Source: Acidobacteriota bacterium | GTDB lineage: Bacteria > Acidobacteriota > Terriglobia > Terriglobales > Acidobacteriaceae | Length of the DNA: 64,000 nt | Direction of reading: 5' to 3' | NCBI GenBank assembly: GCA_003225055.1 | Contig: QIAU01000139.1 | Location: 1-64,000 of the forward strand | Part shown: piece after piece, positions 27,834 to 37,144 of the stretch | How the letters are laid out: every line of letters starts with the position of its first letter | How positions within the stretch are numbered: position 1 is the stretch's first letter | Program-made: the position numbers and the translations under genes | The notes under the pieces: generated by a model | Databases searched by the model: none | The model's input: only the letters and a program-made list of their open reading frames with translations | What the model was told of the DNA's origin: nothing

Positions 27834-30281
27834 TCACTCGTAGCGCAGCGCCACCATGGGATCGACCTTGGCGGCGCGGTAAGCGGGAATCAGGCTGGCA
27901 AATAGCGCGACAATCGCGAGCACCGCCGCTACCGAGAGGAAGGTCAGAGGGTCGGTGGGCTTCACGCCATAAACCAGGCTCGACATCACACGCGCGAGCG
28001 CCAGCGCGCCAACCACTCCGATACTCATCCCCAGCAGCGTGGGCCTCATGCCTTCGAGGACGATCATGTGCAGGACATCGGATAAACTCGCGCCTAATGC
28101 CAGGCGAATTCCGATTTCCTGCACGCGCCGCCTCACGCTGTACGACAAAACGCTGTAAATTCCGATCGCCGCCAGAATCAGGGCGAGCATGGCGAAAGCT
28201 CCGAGGAGTGAAAGATTGAATCGTTGTTGCGAGAGCGAATTGGTTACCAGGTCGTCCATCGTGAGCACGTCGCGCACGGGAACATCTGCATCAACTTCGC
28301 GAACAGCATTGGTCACCGGGGAAACTAAGCTCACGGGAGTTGAACTGGAGCGAACGACAATGGCCATGGGAAATGAACGCCATCCGCCGCTCGCCGGTGT
28401 GGTCAACTGAGTTAGCGGAACGTAAAGGGTTGCCGTCGGGCGAGTCTGGTCGAGTCCGTCCCCCTTCACGTCGCCGACAACGCCGATAACCTCGCGAACG
28501 ACACCCGGAAAGAATGTCAGAGTTATGTGTTTTCCGATGGGATTTTCATTTCGCCAGAACTCCTTAGCCAGCGATGCGCTGACGAGAGTTGTCGCGGGGC
28601 GTCCGGCAACATCTGAGGAGTCGAAATCGCGCCCGCGCAAGACCGGGATACGCAGCGCGCTCGTGTACCCCGCACTGATGACGCGCACATCGACTTCGGG
28701 TTGTTCTGACATTGGCACTACCGGGCGGCCTTCGACTGCGATCGGCTGATGGGAGCCGTTTCCGCTCAGCGGGAGATCGTCAATTACTCCGGCGGAGAGA
28801 ACTCCCGGAAGCGCGCGGGTGCGTTCAAGCACGCGCTCGAAAAAGCTGATCTGTTGCGCCGGCTCAGGAAACTTTGCGCTTGAAACTGCGGCGGTCATGG
28901 TCAAAACCCCGTGCGATTCAAACCCGGGATTCACTTGTCGGAGCATCTGGAAGCTGCGGATCATTAAACCTGCGCCAATCAGCAGGACCAAAGACAATGC
29001 GACCTCTACGACCACCAGAATGCTGCGGGTACGTTTGCCACCGGAGTCGGCGTCGGTCCGCCCCAATCCCTGTTTCAGCTCCTGATTAACGTTGCCCCGG
29101 CTCAGCTGCAACGCCGGTAGAATTCCGGCGATCACGCCGGTGAGCACGGAGACAACAGCGGTGAAGGCGAGTACCTTGATATTCATGCTGGCCTCGACCG
29201 AGGCGGGCAATTTATCGGCGAGGAAGGCCATGATCAACCGGATGCCATATTGCGCATAGGTGAGCCCGAGCGCGCCTCCGAGCAGCGCGAGAACCACACT
29301 CTCAGCCAGAATCTGGCGAACGATGCGCGCGGAACTTGCGCCCAGGGCAGTGCGAATGGCAATTTCCTTGTGACGGCTGAAAATCCTGGCCAGCGAAAGA
29401 TTGGTTACGTTAACGCAGGCGATGAGGAGAATGAATCCCACTGCTCCGAGCAACACCAGGAGTGCAGGGCGTACATCGCTCACCAGATCTGAGTGAAGCG
29501 GCAGTACCACTGCGCCCCACCCTTTGTCGTCTGCGGGATATTGCTGCTGCAGGCGACCCGAAATTGTATTCATCTCTGCCTGCGCCTGCTTCAGGTCAAC
29601 GCCGGGCCTGAGCCGCGCGATCACCAGGTAGTTGTGATTGCCGCGAACGGCTCTGTCCTGATCGGTCCAGGCGAGTGGTGTCCACATCTGGGCAAAGTCC
29701 GGGAAGCGGAGGCTTGGTGGCATCACGCCGGCAACCAAATAAGCTATGCCGTCGACGGTGATGTTGTGGCCGACGATCTCGCGATTGGAACCAAAATGCT
29801 CCTGCCAGAAGCGATGGCTGAGAACAACCACGTTTGAGCGCCCGGGCTGGTCTTCATCGGGCAAGAGCACGCGGCCGATAATAGGCTGAACGCCGAGAGT
29901 GGAGAAAAATTTAGCTGAAACAGCGCTCGCGGCGACCTGCTCGGCTTTGCCTCCGGTGGTCAGCGTAAACCCGCGATAACCGTAGATTGCCATGCTGTCG
30001 AAGACATGGTTCTGGTCTTGCCAATCGAGGTAGTTGGCAGGTGAAACGGCAAATTGGTTCATTCCAGGAAAACTGCTCCGCGGCGGTGTATGCCAGATCC
30101 GGACCAGACGGTCAGCGTCTTTGAATGGCAGTGCGCGAAGCAGGACACTATTCACAACGCTGAAAATCGCAGTGTTCGCGCCTATGCCGAGCGCGAGGGT
30201 GACGACCGCGACGGCGGCGAAGGCCGGCGCCTTCTGAATCTGGCGGAATGCGTAGCGTAAGTCTTGAAGTACTCCAGACAT
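27834..30281 (-). CDS. ADOP-type FtsX/MacB permease 3
   Basis: An 815-residue permease. The ATG at 30281 has GAGGAGA upstream and gives MSGVLQDLRYAFRQIQKAPAF; the longer frame begins inside the 3' end of permease 2. Its periplasmic domain contains NYLDWQDQNHVFDSMAIYGY. FtsX domain 1 has LLIACVNVTNLSLARIF with KEIAIRTALGASSARI, and FtsX domain 2 has RRRVQEIGIRLALGASLSDV. The C-terminus is [15 protein letters not shown]. Permeases 1, 2 and 3 share the VNVxNL or TNVANL form of the first FtsX motif, so the three promoter-proximal copies appear most closely related. Confidence 0.93.
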   Translation of the reverse strand: MSGVLQDLRYAFRQIQKAPAFAAVAVVTLALGIGANTAIFSVVNSVLLRALPFKDADRLVRIWHTPPRSSFPGMNQFAVSPANYLDWQDQNHVFDSMAIYGYRGFTLTTGGKAEQVAASAVSAKFFSTLGVQPIIGRVLLPDEDQPGRSNVVVLSHRFWQEHFGSNREIVGHNITVDGIAYLVAGVMPPSLRFPDFAQMWTPLAWTDQDRAVRGNHNYLVIARLRPGVDLKQAQAEMNTISGRLQQQYPADDKGWGAVVLPLHSDLVSDVRPALLVLLGAVGFILLIACVNVTNLSLARIFSRHKEIAIRTALGASSARIVRQILAESVVLALLGGALGLTYAQYGIRLIMAFLADKLPASVEASMNIKVLAFTAVVSVLTGVIAGILPALQLSRGNVNQELKQGLGRTDADSGGKRTRSILVVVEVALSLVLLIGAGLMIRSFQMLRQVNPGFESHGVLTMTAAVSSAKFPEPAQQISFFERVLERTRALPGVLSAGVIDDLPLSGNGSHQPIAVEGRPVVPMSEQPEVDVRVISAGYTSALRIPVLRGRDFDSSDVAGRPATTLVSASLAKEFWRNENPIGKHITLTFFPGVVREVIGVVGDVKGDGLDQTRPTATLYVPLTQLTTPASGGWRSFPMAIVVRSSSTPVSLVSPVTNAVREVDADVPVRDVLTMDDLVTNSLSQQRFNLSLLGAFAMLALILAAIGIYSVLSYSVRRRVQEIGIRLALGASLSDVLHMIVLEGMRPTLLGMSIGVVGALALARVMSSLVYGVKPTDPLTFLSVAAVLAIVALFASLIPAYRAAKVDPMVALRYE

Positions 30282-30291
30282 CAATCTCTCC

Positions 30292-32703
30292 TCACTCGTA
30301 CCGCAGGGCCACCATGGGATCGACTTTCGCGGCGCGGCGGGCGGGGATGTAGGACGCACTCAGCGCAACCGCAGCCAACAGAAGAGCAACGCCTAAGAAT
30401 GTTTGCGGATCAGTCCGACTGACCGAGAACAGCATGCTCGACAACAGACGAGTCGCGATCATCGATGCGGTCAGTCCAATTCCCATGCCAGCGAGCGCCA
30501 AGGCTGAGCCGTACCGGAGCACGAGCCTAAGAATGTCTTCGCGCGAAGCCCCTAAGGCCATGCGGATTCCGATTTCATTTCTTCGTTGGGTGACGGAATA
30601 GGCCATCAAACCGTAAAGGCCGATCGCGGCGAGCAACAGAGCGAGCGCCGCAAAAATCCCCAGCACTTGCGATGAGAATCGCGGCTGAGCTGCCGATGCG
30701 CCCAGAACATCATTCATCGATGTGACCGCCGAGAGCGTTACGGCTTTATCGACTGCACCGACTTGCGCTTGCAGAGCCGCGCCTAGATTCATTGGATTGG
30801 CGGCGGCTCGCACGACAACATTCATCGTGGGCGGTGCAAACTGCGCGTATGGGACATACATCTCCGACCAGTCGGGTTCGCTAAGCGCGATGTGTCGAAT
30901 GTCCCCGATCACACCGACGATTTCCCGGGTCGAAGCCGTATCGCCCATGAGTTGCAGGCGTTTGCCGATCACATCACTGCCAGGAAAGAAACGCTTCGCA
31001 AATGCTTGGTTGACGACCGCAACTCCGGGCGAGTTCTCGTCATCGTGTTCATTCAGCCATCGTCCCGAAATCAAGGGAATGCCCATTACTGAGAGATAGC
31101 CAGGCGTGACCTGGCGGAATTGGGCGTCGTCGAACTCACTTGGGCCGTAGATGTGTCCCGGAATATGGAAGGGATCGTCACTGTGCTGTCCGCTCAGAGG
31201 CAGTTCAGAGGTTGCGCCAACGGTTTCGACTCCGGGAAGAGCTTTGACGTGCTCCTCAAATTGCCGCCAGAACTGGACACGCGCCCGGGGATCGGCATAG
31301 GGCCCATAGGACGATAGGGGCAGACTCAATCGCGCGGTCACAACGTGATCGGTCTGAAAGCCTGGTGAAACGTGGATCAACCGCCAAAAACTCTTGAGCA
31401 GCAGGCCAGCGCCGACCAGCAATGTGAGCGATATGGCGATTTCGCCGATCACGAGGGCGCTGCTAAATCGCTTGTACGACGCCGGCGCTGAGGTACGGCC
31501 GGATTCCTTTAATCCTTGGATAAATTCGCCAGCGGAAACCCGCAGGGCTGGCATGAGGCCAAACACAACACCAGTCAATACAGAAATTCCGATTGTGAAA
31601 GCGAGGACCGTCGGATTGAGACAGCTTTCTCCCAGCCGCGGGACGTCGTGTGGGCCGAAGGCATGCAGCGCGTGAATGCTCCACCATGCAGCAAGTACCC
31701 CAATAGCGCCTCCAGCGAGAGAAAGCACCACACTCTCGGTGAGCGTCTGGCGGATCAGGCGTATGCGACTCGCTCCGAGAGCAGCGCGCAACGAAAATTC
31801 CCTCTGTCGCGAAATCGAGCGTGCAAGCAGTAGGTTCGCAACATTGACGCATGCAATTAGCAAGAGCAGACTAACCGCACCCCACATAAGCAACAGCGCT
31901 GGGCGCACCGGTCCAATCAGCACGTCGCGCAATGGCCTCTGGCGCATCCACCAACCTTTATTAGTATCGGGATACTGGTGCTGCAATTGCAGCGCAATGG
32001 CATCCAAATCGGCTTGAGATTGCCCAAGCGTAATACCTGGCTTGAGGCGCCCAATTGCTTTCAGTGAATGCCCCAGGCGGAAACTCATCAACCGATTCAG
32101 CATCGGAGTCGGCAGCCAAATCTGAGCTTCGCTGAGCAATGGCACATCGGACGGCAGGACCCCGACGACGGTTAAAGGCGCGCCATCCATCCTGATGGTG
32201 CGCCCCACAACGTTGCGATTGCCGCCGAAATCGCGCTTCCAGACGCCATAGCCGAGAATCGCCACTTGCGGCTCGTTCACTTGTTCGTCCGACAGAAGAA
32301 AGTCCCGCCCAAGCAAGGGGCGAATGCCCAGGCACGCGAAGAAATTAGCGGATGCAATGGTTGTCAGGACCTGCTCGGGTTTATCGCCTGAAAGGTTTGA
32401 TGGCCCAGCCACGTAGCCCATCCCCGCAATCCGTTCAAACGCTCGGTTCGCGGCCCGGTAATCGCGAAAGTCGGGTGGTGAAACACCTGCTTCATCGCTC
32501 ATTGGCATCTTGCCGTTAAGCCATACCAAACGATCAGGGATCCCAAAGGGTAATGGACGCAGGATCACCGCTTCGATGACGCTGAAGATGGCCGTGTTCG
32601 CGGCGATTCCAAGCGCCAGAGTGATGACAGCTACCGAGGTGAATCCCGGGCTCTTGCGCAACTGCCGCAGCCCGTAACGAAGATCTTGCAGTAAGCCGCT
32701 CAT
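30292..32703 (-). CDS. ADOP-type FtsX/MacB permease 2
   Basis: An 803-residue permease. GAGGAAAGTCT precedes the ATG and is partly made by the stop codon context of permease 1. The first periplasmic domain has DFRDYRAANRAFERIAGMGY, with Arg-Asp-Tyr in place of the LDW seen in its nearest relatives. FtsX domain 1 has LLIACVNVANLLLARSI with REFSLRAALGASRIRL. FtsX domain 2 has RRNEIGIRMALGASREDI. The C-terminus is [16 protein letters not shown]. The gap to the gene upstream is 9 bp. No substrate can be inferred from sequence. Confidence 0.93.
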   Translation of the reverse strand: MSGLLQDLRYGLRQLRKSPGFTSVAVITLALGIAANTAIFSVIEAVILRPLPFGIPDRLVWLNGKMPMSDEAGVSPPDFRDYRAANRAFERIAGMGYVAGPSNLSGDKPEQVLTTIASANFFACLGIRPLLGRDFLLSDEQVNEPQVAILGYGVWKRDFGGNRNVVGRTIRMDGAPLTVVGVLPSDVPLLSEAQIWLPTPMLNRLMSFRLGHSLKAIGRLKPGITLGQSQADLDAIALQLQHQYPDTNKGWWMRQRPLRDVLIGPVRPALLLMWGAVSLLLLIACVNVANLLLARSISRQREFSLRAALGASRIRLIRQTLTESVVLSLAGGAIGVLAAWWSIHALHAFGPHDVPRLGESCLNPTVLAFTIGISVLTGVVFGLMPALRVSAGEFIQGLKESGRTSAPASYKRFSSALVIGEIAISLTLLVGAGLLLKSFWRLIHVSPGFQTDHVVTARLSLPLSSYGPYADPRARVQFWRQFEEHVKALPGVETVGATSELPLSGQHSDDPFHIPGHIYGPSEFDDAQFRQVTPGYLSVMGIPLISGRWLNEHDDENSPGVAVVNQAFAKRFFPGSDVIGKRLQLMGDTASTREIVGVIGDIRHIALSEPDWSEMYVPYAQFAPPTMNVVVRAAANPMNLGAALQAQVGAVDKAVTLSAVTSMNDVLGASAAQPRFSSQVLGIFAALALLLAAIGLYGLMAYSVTQRRNEIGIRMALGASREDILRLVLRYGSALALAGMGIGLTASMIATRLLSSMLFSVSRTDPQTFLGVALLLAAVALSASYIPARRAAKVDPMVALRYE

Positions 32704-32712
32704 AGACTTTCC

Positions 32713-35130
32713 TCACTCGTAGCGCAGCGCTACCATGGGATCGACCTTGGCGGCCCGGCGGGCGGGGATGTAGCAAGCCAGCATGGCCGTCGCTAATAAC
32801 ACGGCCGCGACTCCGACCAATGCCCGGATATCCACTGCTGCTACTCCATAGACCATGTTTTTCATGGCGCGACCGACAAAGTAGGTACCCAGTAATCCAG
32901 CCACGGATCCGACCAGCGCCAAACCCACACCCTCCCTCAAAATCAGCCCCAGCACCTTGTCCCGGCCGGCCCCGAGCGCCATCCGTACGCCAATCTCGTG
33001 TGTACGCTGCGTAACAGCGAAGGCCATTACGCCGTAGATCCCAATTGCGGCGAGCAACAGAGCAAACGCGGCAAAGGTTGCGTACAAGACGGTGGTGAAG
33101 CGATCTGACGCGAACGACTCATTGACGATCTGATCCATGGTTCTCACAAAAGCCAAAGGCAGCTCCGGTTCTATGGAACGAATCGCCTTCGCCACGTTCT
33201 CGGTCATCTCTCCTGGATCGCCCGTAGTCCGAACCGCCAGGTTTGCCTGCGGCCACGGACTCTGCCAAAAAGGCACGTCAATTTCCGGATAGTCATCACG
33301 AAGATCACCAGTCCGCACGTTGTGGAAGATGCCCACGATCTGCCATTCCACTGGAGGACCATTGCGGGTGACGCCTGGAATCAGCTGTTCGATTGTGAGG
33401 CGCTGGGTGAGGGGATCAACCCCGGGCAAGTAACGCCTGACGAACTCCTCATTTACCATGGCTACCCGCACGCTCCCCGATGTATCTCGTTCAGTGAAGC
33501 CGCGCCCCTTTACCACGCGAATGCCGAAGGTTTGGAAGTATCCTGGCGTGACCATCTGAAATCCCGCATTGGTCCGAGATGACGCATCCTGCGGAGAGCC
33601 CACGACTGTAAAAAACATGCCAAACCGTCGGCCTCGTACCGGAGTGGCAGTCGCCGCCTCCGCGCGAGTAACACCGGGAATCGATTCCAACTTTTCCAAA
33701 ACCTGACGGTAAAACGCGACGATCTCGTCTGCGCTGGAGAAACGACCCTGCGGTACTGGAAGAGAAAAGGTGAGAATGTGATCGCGGCGAACGCCCAAGT
33801 CTACCTGAATAATATTCCAGAAGCTGTGGATGGCCAGCCCCGCCGCTGCCAACAGCGTCAGCGCCAGGGCGAACTCTACGACCACCAGGGTTCGTCGCAA
33901 CTGATGCCGGCCGGCACCGTTGCCGGCGCGCCCGCCTTCCTTGAGCGCTTCGTTGGGATTAACGCGCGATGCCTGCCATGCGGGGGCGCAACCGAATAAA
34001 ATAGCGGCCGCCATCGTGGCTATCAGCGTGAAGTAAAGTGTGGGGAGGCTTATCTGGATGTCAGCTTCTGAAGGCAATGTGGAAGGCGGCATGATTGTGA
34101 TCAGCGCCTTGAGGATGGCTTGACCCACACCGATGCCGACTGCAGCTCCCATTATGGCCAGCACCAGGCTCTCGACCAGAAACTGCGTGAAAAGCTTGCG
34201 ACGGCTTGCACCCATGGAAGCTCGTACTGCGATTTCTCGTTGTCGTGTGGTGCCTCGGGCTAGCAGTAAATTGGCGACGTTGGTGCACGCAATCAACAAA
34301 ACCAAGCCGACCGCGCCCATCAACAGCCACAGGGTCGAAAGGGTTTGGCGAGGTATGAAATTATTGCGGAGAGGCTCGACGCTTGCTCCCCAATTCTTGT
34401 TCGAATCCGGATGGTCTTGAGCGATCCGGCGCGTCACGACGTCCATGTCGGCTTGTGCCTGCGGCATAGACACTCCCGGCTTGAGACGTCCCATTACGGT
34501 CAACCAACGAAACTTATGATCCATTTGGTCGGGTTTGAAGGCCAAGGGAGCGGTCACCTGAACCGGGAGCCGATCAGCCACACCTGGCGCCAGCACTCCT
34601 ACCACGCTGTAGAGCTCGCCATTCATCCGGATCTGCCGGCCGATGATGTTGCGATCAGCGCCCAGGCGCTCCCACAAGTTGTGCATAAGAATAACGACGT
34701 GGTCTTTGCCTGTCTCCCCTTCCTCGGACACAAAGTCACGGCCTAGGAAGAAACGAAAACCCTGCATGGTGAACCAGCCAGGCGTGGTGAGATGGCCGGG
34801 CACCTCTTCGGGGCGGTCCGATGTAGCCAGATTGAAGTTGGCATCCGTCCACGCGTTCAGATCCTGAAAGGCGGAGTTCTGTCGTTTCCAATCGAGGAAA
34901 TCACCAGTCGAAACTACGCTGCGGCCGTCGCTCACTCTTGACCACACCATAACCAGCTGTTCGGGATGTGGATAGGGCATGGGTTCGAGAAAAGTCGCGT
35001 AAACCACGCTGTAAATCGCGGTTGTCGATCCGATGCCCAGCGAGAGCGTCAGGACCGCGACTAAGGTGTACCCGGGATTCTTGCGCAACTGCCGCAATGC
35101 ATAGCGTAGGTCTTGGAATAAGCCGCTCAT
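32713..35130 (-). CDS. ADOP-type FtsX/MacB permease 1 (directly after an ATPase)
   Basis: An 805-residue permease whose ATG overlaps the TGA of the preceding ABC ATPase (ATGA), the tight coupling expected of true transporter partners. The first periplasmic domain has GDFLDWKRQNSAFQDLNAW. FtsX domain 1 has LLIACTNVANLLLARGT with REIAVRASMGASRRKL, and FtsX domain 2 has RTHEIGVRMALGAGRDKV. It ends [16 protein letters not shown]. Family descriptions of these permeases stress the lack of neighbouring ATPases, so this junction is notable. This copy is the best candidate for the original partner of the upstream ATPase. Confidence 0.94.
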   Translation of the reverse strand: MSGLFQDLRYALRQLRKNPGYTLVAVLTLSLGIGSTTAIYSVVYATFLEPMPYPHPEQLVMVWSRVSDGRSVVSTGDFLDWKRQNSAFQDLNAWTDANFNLATSDRPEEVPGHLTTPGWFTMQGFRFFLGRDFVSEEGETGKDHVVILMHNLWERLGADRNIIGRQIRMNGELYSVVGVLAPGVADRLPVQVTAPLAFKPDQMDHKFRWLTVMGRLKPGVSMPQAQADMDVVTRRIAQDHPDSNKNWGASVEPLRNNFIPRQTLSTLWLLMGAVGLVLLIACTNVANLLLARGTTRQREIAVRASMGASRRKLFTQFLVESLVLAIMGAAVGIGVGQAILKALITIMPPSTLPSEADIQISLPTLYFTLIATMAAAILFGCAPAWQASRVNPNEALKEGGRAGNGAGRHQLRRTLVVVEFALALTLLAAAGLAIHSFWNIIQVDLGVRRDHILTFSLPVPQGRFSSADEIVAFYRQVLEKLESIPGVTRAEAATATPVRGRRFGMFFTVVGSPQDASSRTNAGFQMVTPGYFQTFGIRVVKGRGFTERDTSGSVRVAMVNEEFVRRYLPGVDPLTQRLTIEQLIPGVTRNGPPVEWQIVGIFHNVRTGDLRDDYPEIDVPFWQSPWPQANLAVRTTGDPGEMTENVAKAIRSIEPELPLAFVRTMDQIVNESFASDRFTTVLYATFAAFALLLAAIGIYGVMAFAVTQRTHEIGVRMALGAGRDKVLGLILREGVGLALVGSVAGLLGTYFVGRAMKNMVYGVAAVDIRALVGVAAVLLATAMLACYIPARRAAKVDPMVALRYE

Positions 35131-35852
35131 GCGCGCGCATCCTGCATCAGCTTGTGCAGCTCTTCTTCGGCCACGACTTTGCCGTCGAAGAGATGGATTT
35201 CGCGCTGCGCATGTTTAACGAACCGCGGGTCGTGCGTGACCATGCAGATGGTTGCGCCTTCGCGGTGGAGGTCTTGAAGCAGCTCCATGACCGCTTCGCC
35301 GTTGCGCGAATCCAGATTCCCGGTGGGTTCGTCCGCAAGCAGGATGGAAGGATGTCCGGCGAGCGCCCTGGCGACGGCGACTCTCTGCTGCTGGCCTCCG
35401 GAAAGTTGCGAAGGGTAATGCCTGATTCGGTGCGCCATGCCGACGCGCTCCAGCGATTCCATGACACGTTTTTTGCGCTCCGCCGAAGGCATTCTCTGCC
35501 GGTAGGTCAGCGGCAATTCCACGTTCTCGTAAACCGTGAGATCGCCAATCAGATTGAAACTCTGAAATATGAAACCAATCTCGCGGTTGCGAATGCGGGA
35601 GCGGGCTGCAAAATCCAGGTTTTCGACCGGCTCGTTGTTCAGCCGGTACTTCCCGCCGGTCGGCGTATCGAGCAAGCCCATAATAGAAAGGAGCGTGGAC
35701 TTGCCGCATCCTGACGGTCCGGATATAGCCACGTATTCCCCTTTCCCAATTCCCAAATGGACTCCAGAGAGCGCGTGCGTCTCGACCTCGTCGGTATAAA
35801 AAACTTTCGTCAGGTCTTCGATCTGGATCAGGGGTTGTCCTGCTTCGCTCAT
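35127..35852 (-). CDS. ABC transporter ATP-binding protein, MacB/LolD type (first ATPase)
   Basis: A 241-residue nucleotide-binding subunit. Walker A is GPSGCGKSTLL (about residues 40-50), the Q-loop is in FIFQSFNLIGDLTVYEN, the signature is the canonical LSGGQQQRVAVARAL, Walker B is [11 protein letters not shown], and the switch His is in MVTHDPRF. All catalytic elements are intact, unlike the variant signature of the second ATPase 20 kb downstream. It lies between the adaptor (20-bp gap) and permease 1 (4-bp overlap), the usual MacA-MacB order with the MacB domains on separate chains. I infer that it energises at least permease 1 and possibly the whole array. Confidence 0.95.
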   Translation of the reverse strand: MSEAGQPLIQIEDLTKVFYTDEVETHALSGVHLGIGKGEYVAISGPSGCGKSTLLSIMGLLDTPTGGKYRLNNEPVENLDFAARSRIRNREIGFIFQSFNLIGDLTVYENVELPLTYRQRMPSAERKKRVMESLERVGMAHRIRHYPSQLSGGQQQRVAVARALAGHPSILLADEPTGNLDSRNGEAVMELLQDLHREGATICMVTHDPRFVKHAQREIHLFDGKVVAEEELHKLMQDARA

Positions 35853-35872
35853 AGGTTGTTCCTCGGTTCCGG

Positions 35873-37132
35873 CTAATCAAGCCGGATGCGGTCGGTATTG
35901 TCGTAGCGCGACATGTCGGAAAGGATGACGGTGTCGCCTTGGTGCAGGCCTTCGAGAATCTGGATTGAGTTCACGGACGCTCGCCCAACTTTCACCGGAA
36001 CGCGCACGCCGCTCCTGCCGTCCGGATCAAGTTTGAACAAGCTGATGATGCTGTTTTCTTGTCCAAAGGCTGGGCGGCCGGTATAGAGCACGTCGTCCAG
36101 GCGCTCCAAATCAATGGTTCCGTCAACGCTCAGATCAGGCCGGGCTCCTTTGGGAAGCTCGCCTGTGAGTTTCACGTCGACCGTAACCGTGCCGTTTTGC
36201 ACCGCCGGATCGACGCGCATTACCGTGCCGGCGACCGTTCCGTTGTGAGTGTCGATCAAGGCGGGCTGGCCGATTTGGACGTCGCGCGCCTGTGTTTCCG
36301 CAATTTTCAACTCCGCCATTAAATGATCCGGCTGAACCACCTTTGCCAGCATCGTGCCCGGCGACACATGCTGTCCAACCTGCAGCGGAAGGTCGACCAG
36401 GACGCCTTCAATTTGCGCTCGAACCTTGAGTGCGTTTAGCTGCTTCTGTTTCAACTCGGCAAGCACGCGCATCTGATCAACCTTGGCTTCTTGTTGGGCA
36501 AGCTGGGATTCGATCGCTTTCTGGTTAACATCGAGGCGCTCACTCTCAAGATTGTTCCGGGTCGTCAGTTCATCGGCTTTGCTCTTGGAGTTCTTGTAGA
36601 CAAGTCCAGAAATCACCCCGAGATCGTAGAGCGCCTTGTCGGTGTCGGCCTGACGCTGGGCTTGGGTGTAGTCGGAGGTCACGGTCGCCGCCCCGGCTTT
36701 TTGGTTCATCAGATCGCTCTGGAGTTTCACGCGCAGGCTCTGGTATTCAGCCTCTGCGGCCTTCAACTGAAGTCTTGCGTCCACCGCAGCCTGCTCCACC
36801 TGCGGATTGCTCATCTCGACCAGAATCGTGTCCGCTTGCACCTCGGAGCCGGGCAATTTGAGGATTCGGATAACCGTCGCCTCTGTCTCCGCCGGTATTT
36901 GACGGGTGAACTCTTGGCTGGGAATTAACGAACCTAGACCTCTCACCTGGCGAAGCATGGAGCCGCGCTTCACGCTGTCGGTCCAGACGGTACTGCGCTC
37001 GACCTCAGGCGCGGCAGGCTTCAGTCTGGAGATGCCGATCGTCGCCGCGCCCAGGCACACGATACCAATCGCCGACCAGATGATCTGCCGGCGTCGCTTT
37101 TGTCGCTTGAATTCAGGCCGAGCAATATCCAC
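35873..37132 (-). CDS. MacA/HlyD-type periplasmic adaptor protein
   Basis: A 419-residue adaptor anchored by one N-terminal transmembrane helix (about residues 17-36, IIWSAIGIVCLGAATIGISR). Order of parts: a beta/lipoyl lead-in (VRGLGSLIPSQEFTRQIPAE), a long helical hairpin of about residues 105-225 rich in Lys, Gln and Glu, the second lipoyl half (IEGVLVDLPLQVGQHVSPG), and beta-barrel and membrane-proximal parts ending GDTVILSDMSRYDNTDRIRLD. The start is GTG at 37132 with an in-frame stop four codons upstream and no Shine-Dalgarno, so it may be read from a nearly leaderless transcript. It is the first gene of the efflux unit and should bridge permeases and TolC. Confidence 0.93.
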   Translation of the reverse strand: MDIARPEFKRQKRRRQIIWSAIGIVCLGAATIGISRLKPAAPEVERSTVWTDSVKRGSMLRQVRGLGSLIPSQEFTRQIPAETEATVIRILKLPGSEVQADTILVEMSNPQVEQAAVDARLQLKAAEAEYQSLRVKLQSDLMNQKAGAATVTSDYTQAQRQADTDKALYDLGVISGLVYKNSKSKADELTTRNNLESERLDVNQKAIESQLAQQEAKVDQMRVLAELKQKQLNALKVRAQIEGVLVDLPLQVGQHVSPGTMLAKVVQPDHLMAELKIAETQARDVQIGQPALIDTHNGTVAGTVMRVDPAVQNGTVTVDVKLTGELPKGARPDLSVDGTIDLERLDDVLYTGRPAFGQENSIISLFKLDPDGRSGVRVPVKVGRASVNSIQILEGLHQGDTVILSDMSRYDNTDRIRLD

Positions 37133-37144
37133 AGATGAAGATTA

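Larger units (their letters stand above)
9228..37132 (-). other. Putative single operon: adaptor, ATPase, eight permeases, broken permease, ATPase, TolC, NtrC, NtrY
   Basis: All fourteen reading frames here run the same way, with gaps of 6-58 bp or overlaps of 4-11 bp, and no intergenic space large enough for an obvious internal promoter or terminator. The order contains every part of a tripartite efflux system plus its own two-component regulator. The single-transcript reading is inference from spacing. Confidence 0.75.
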
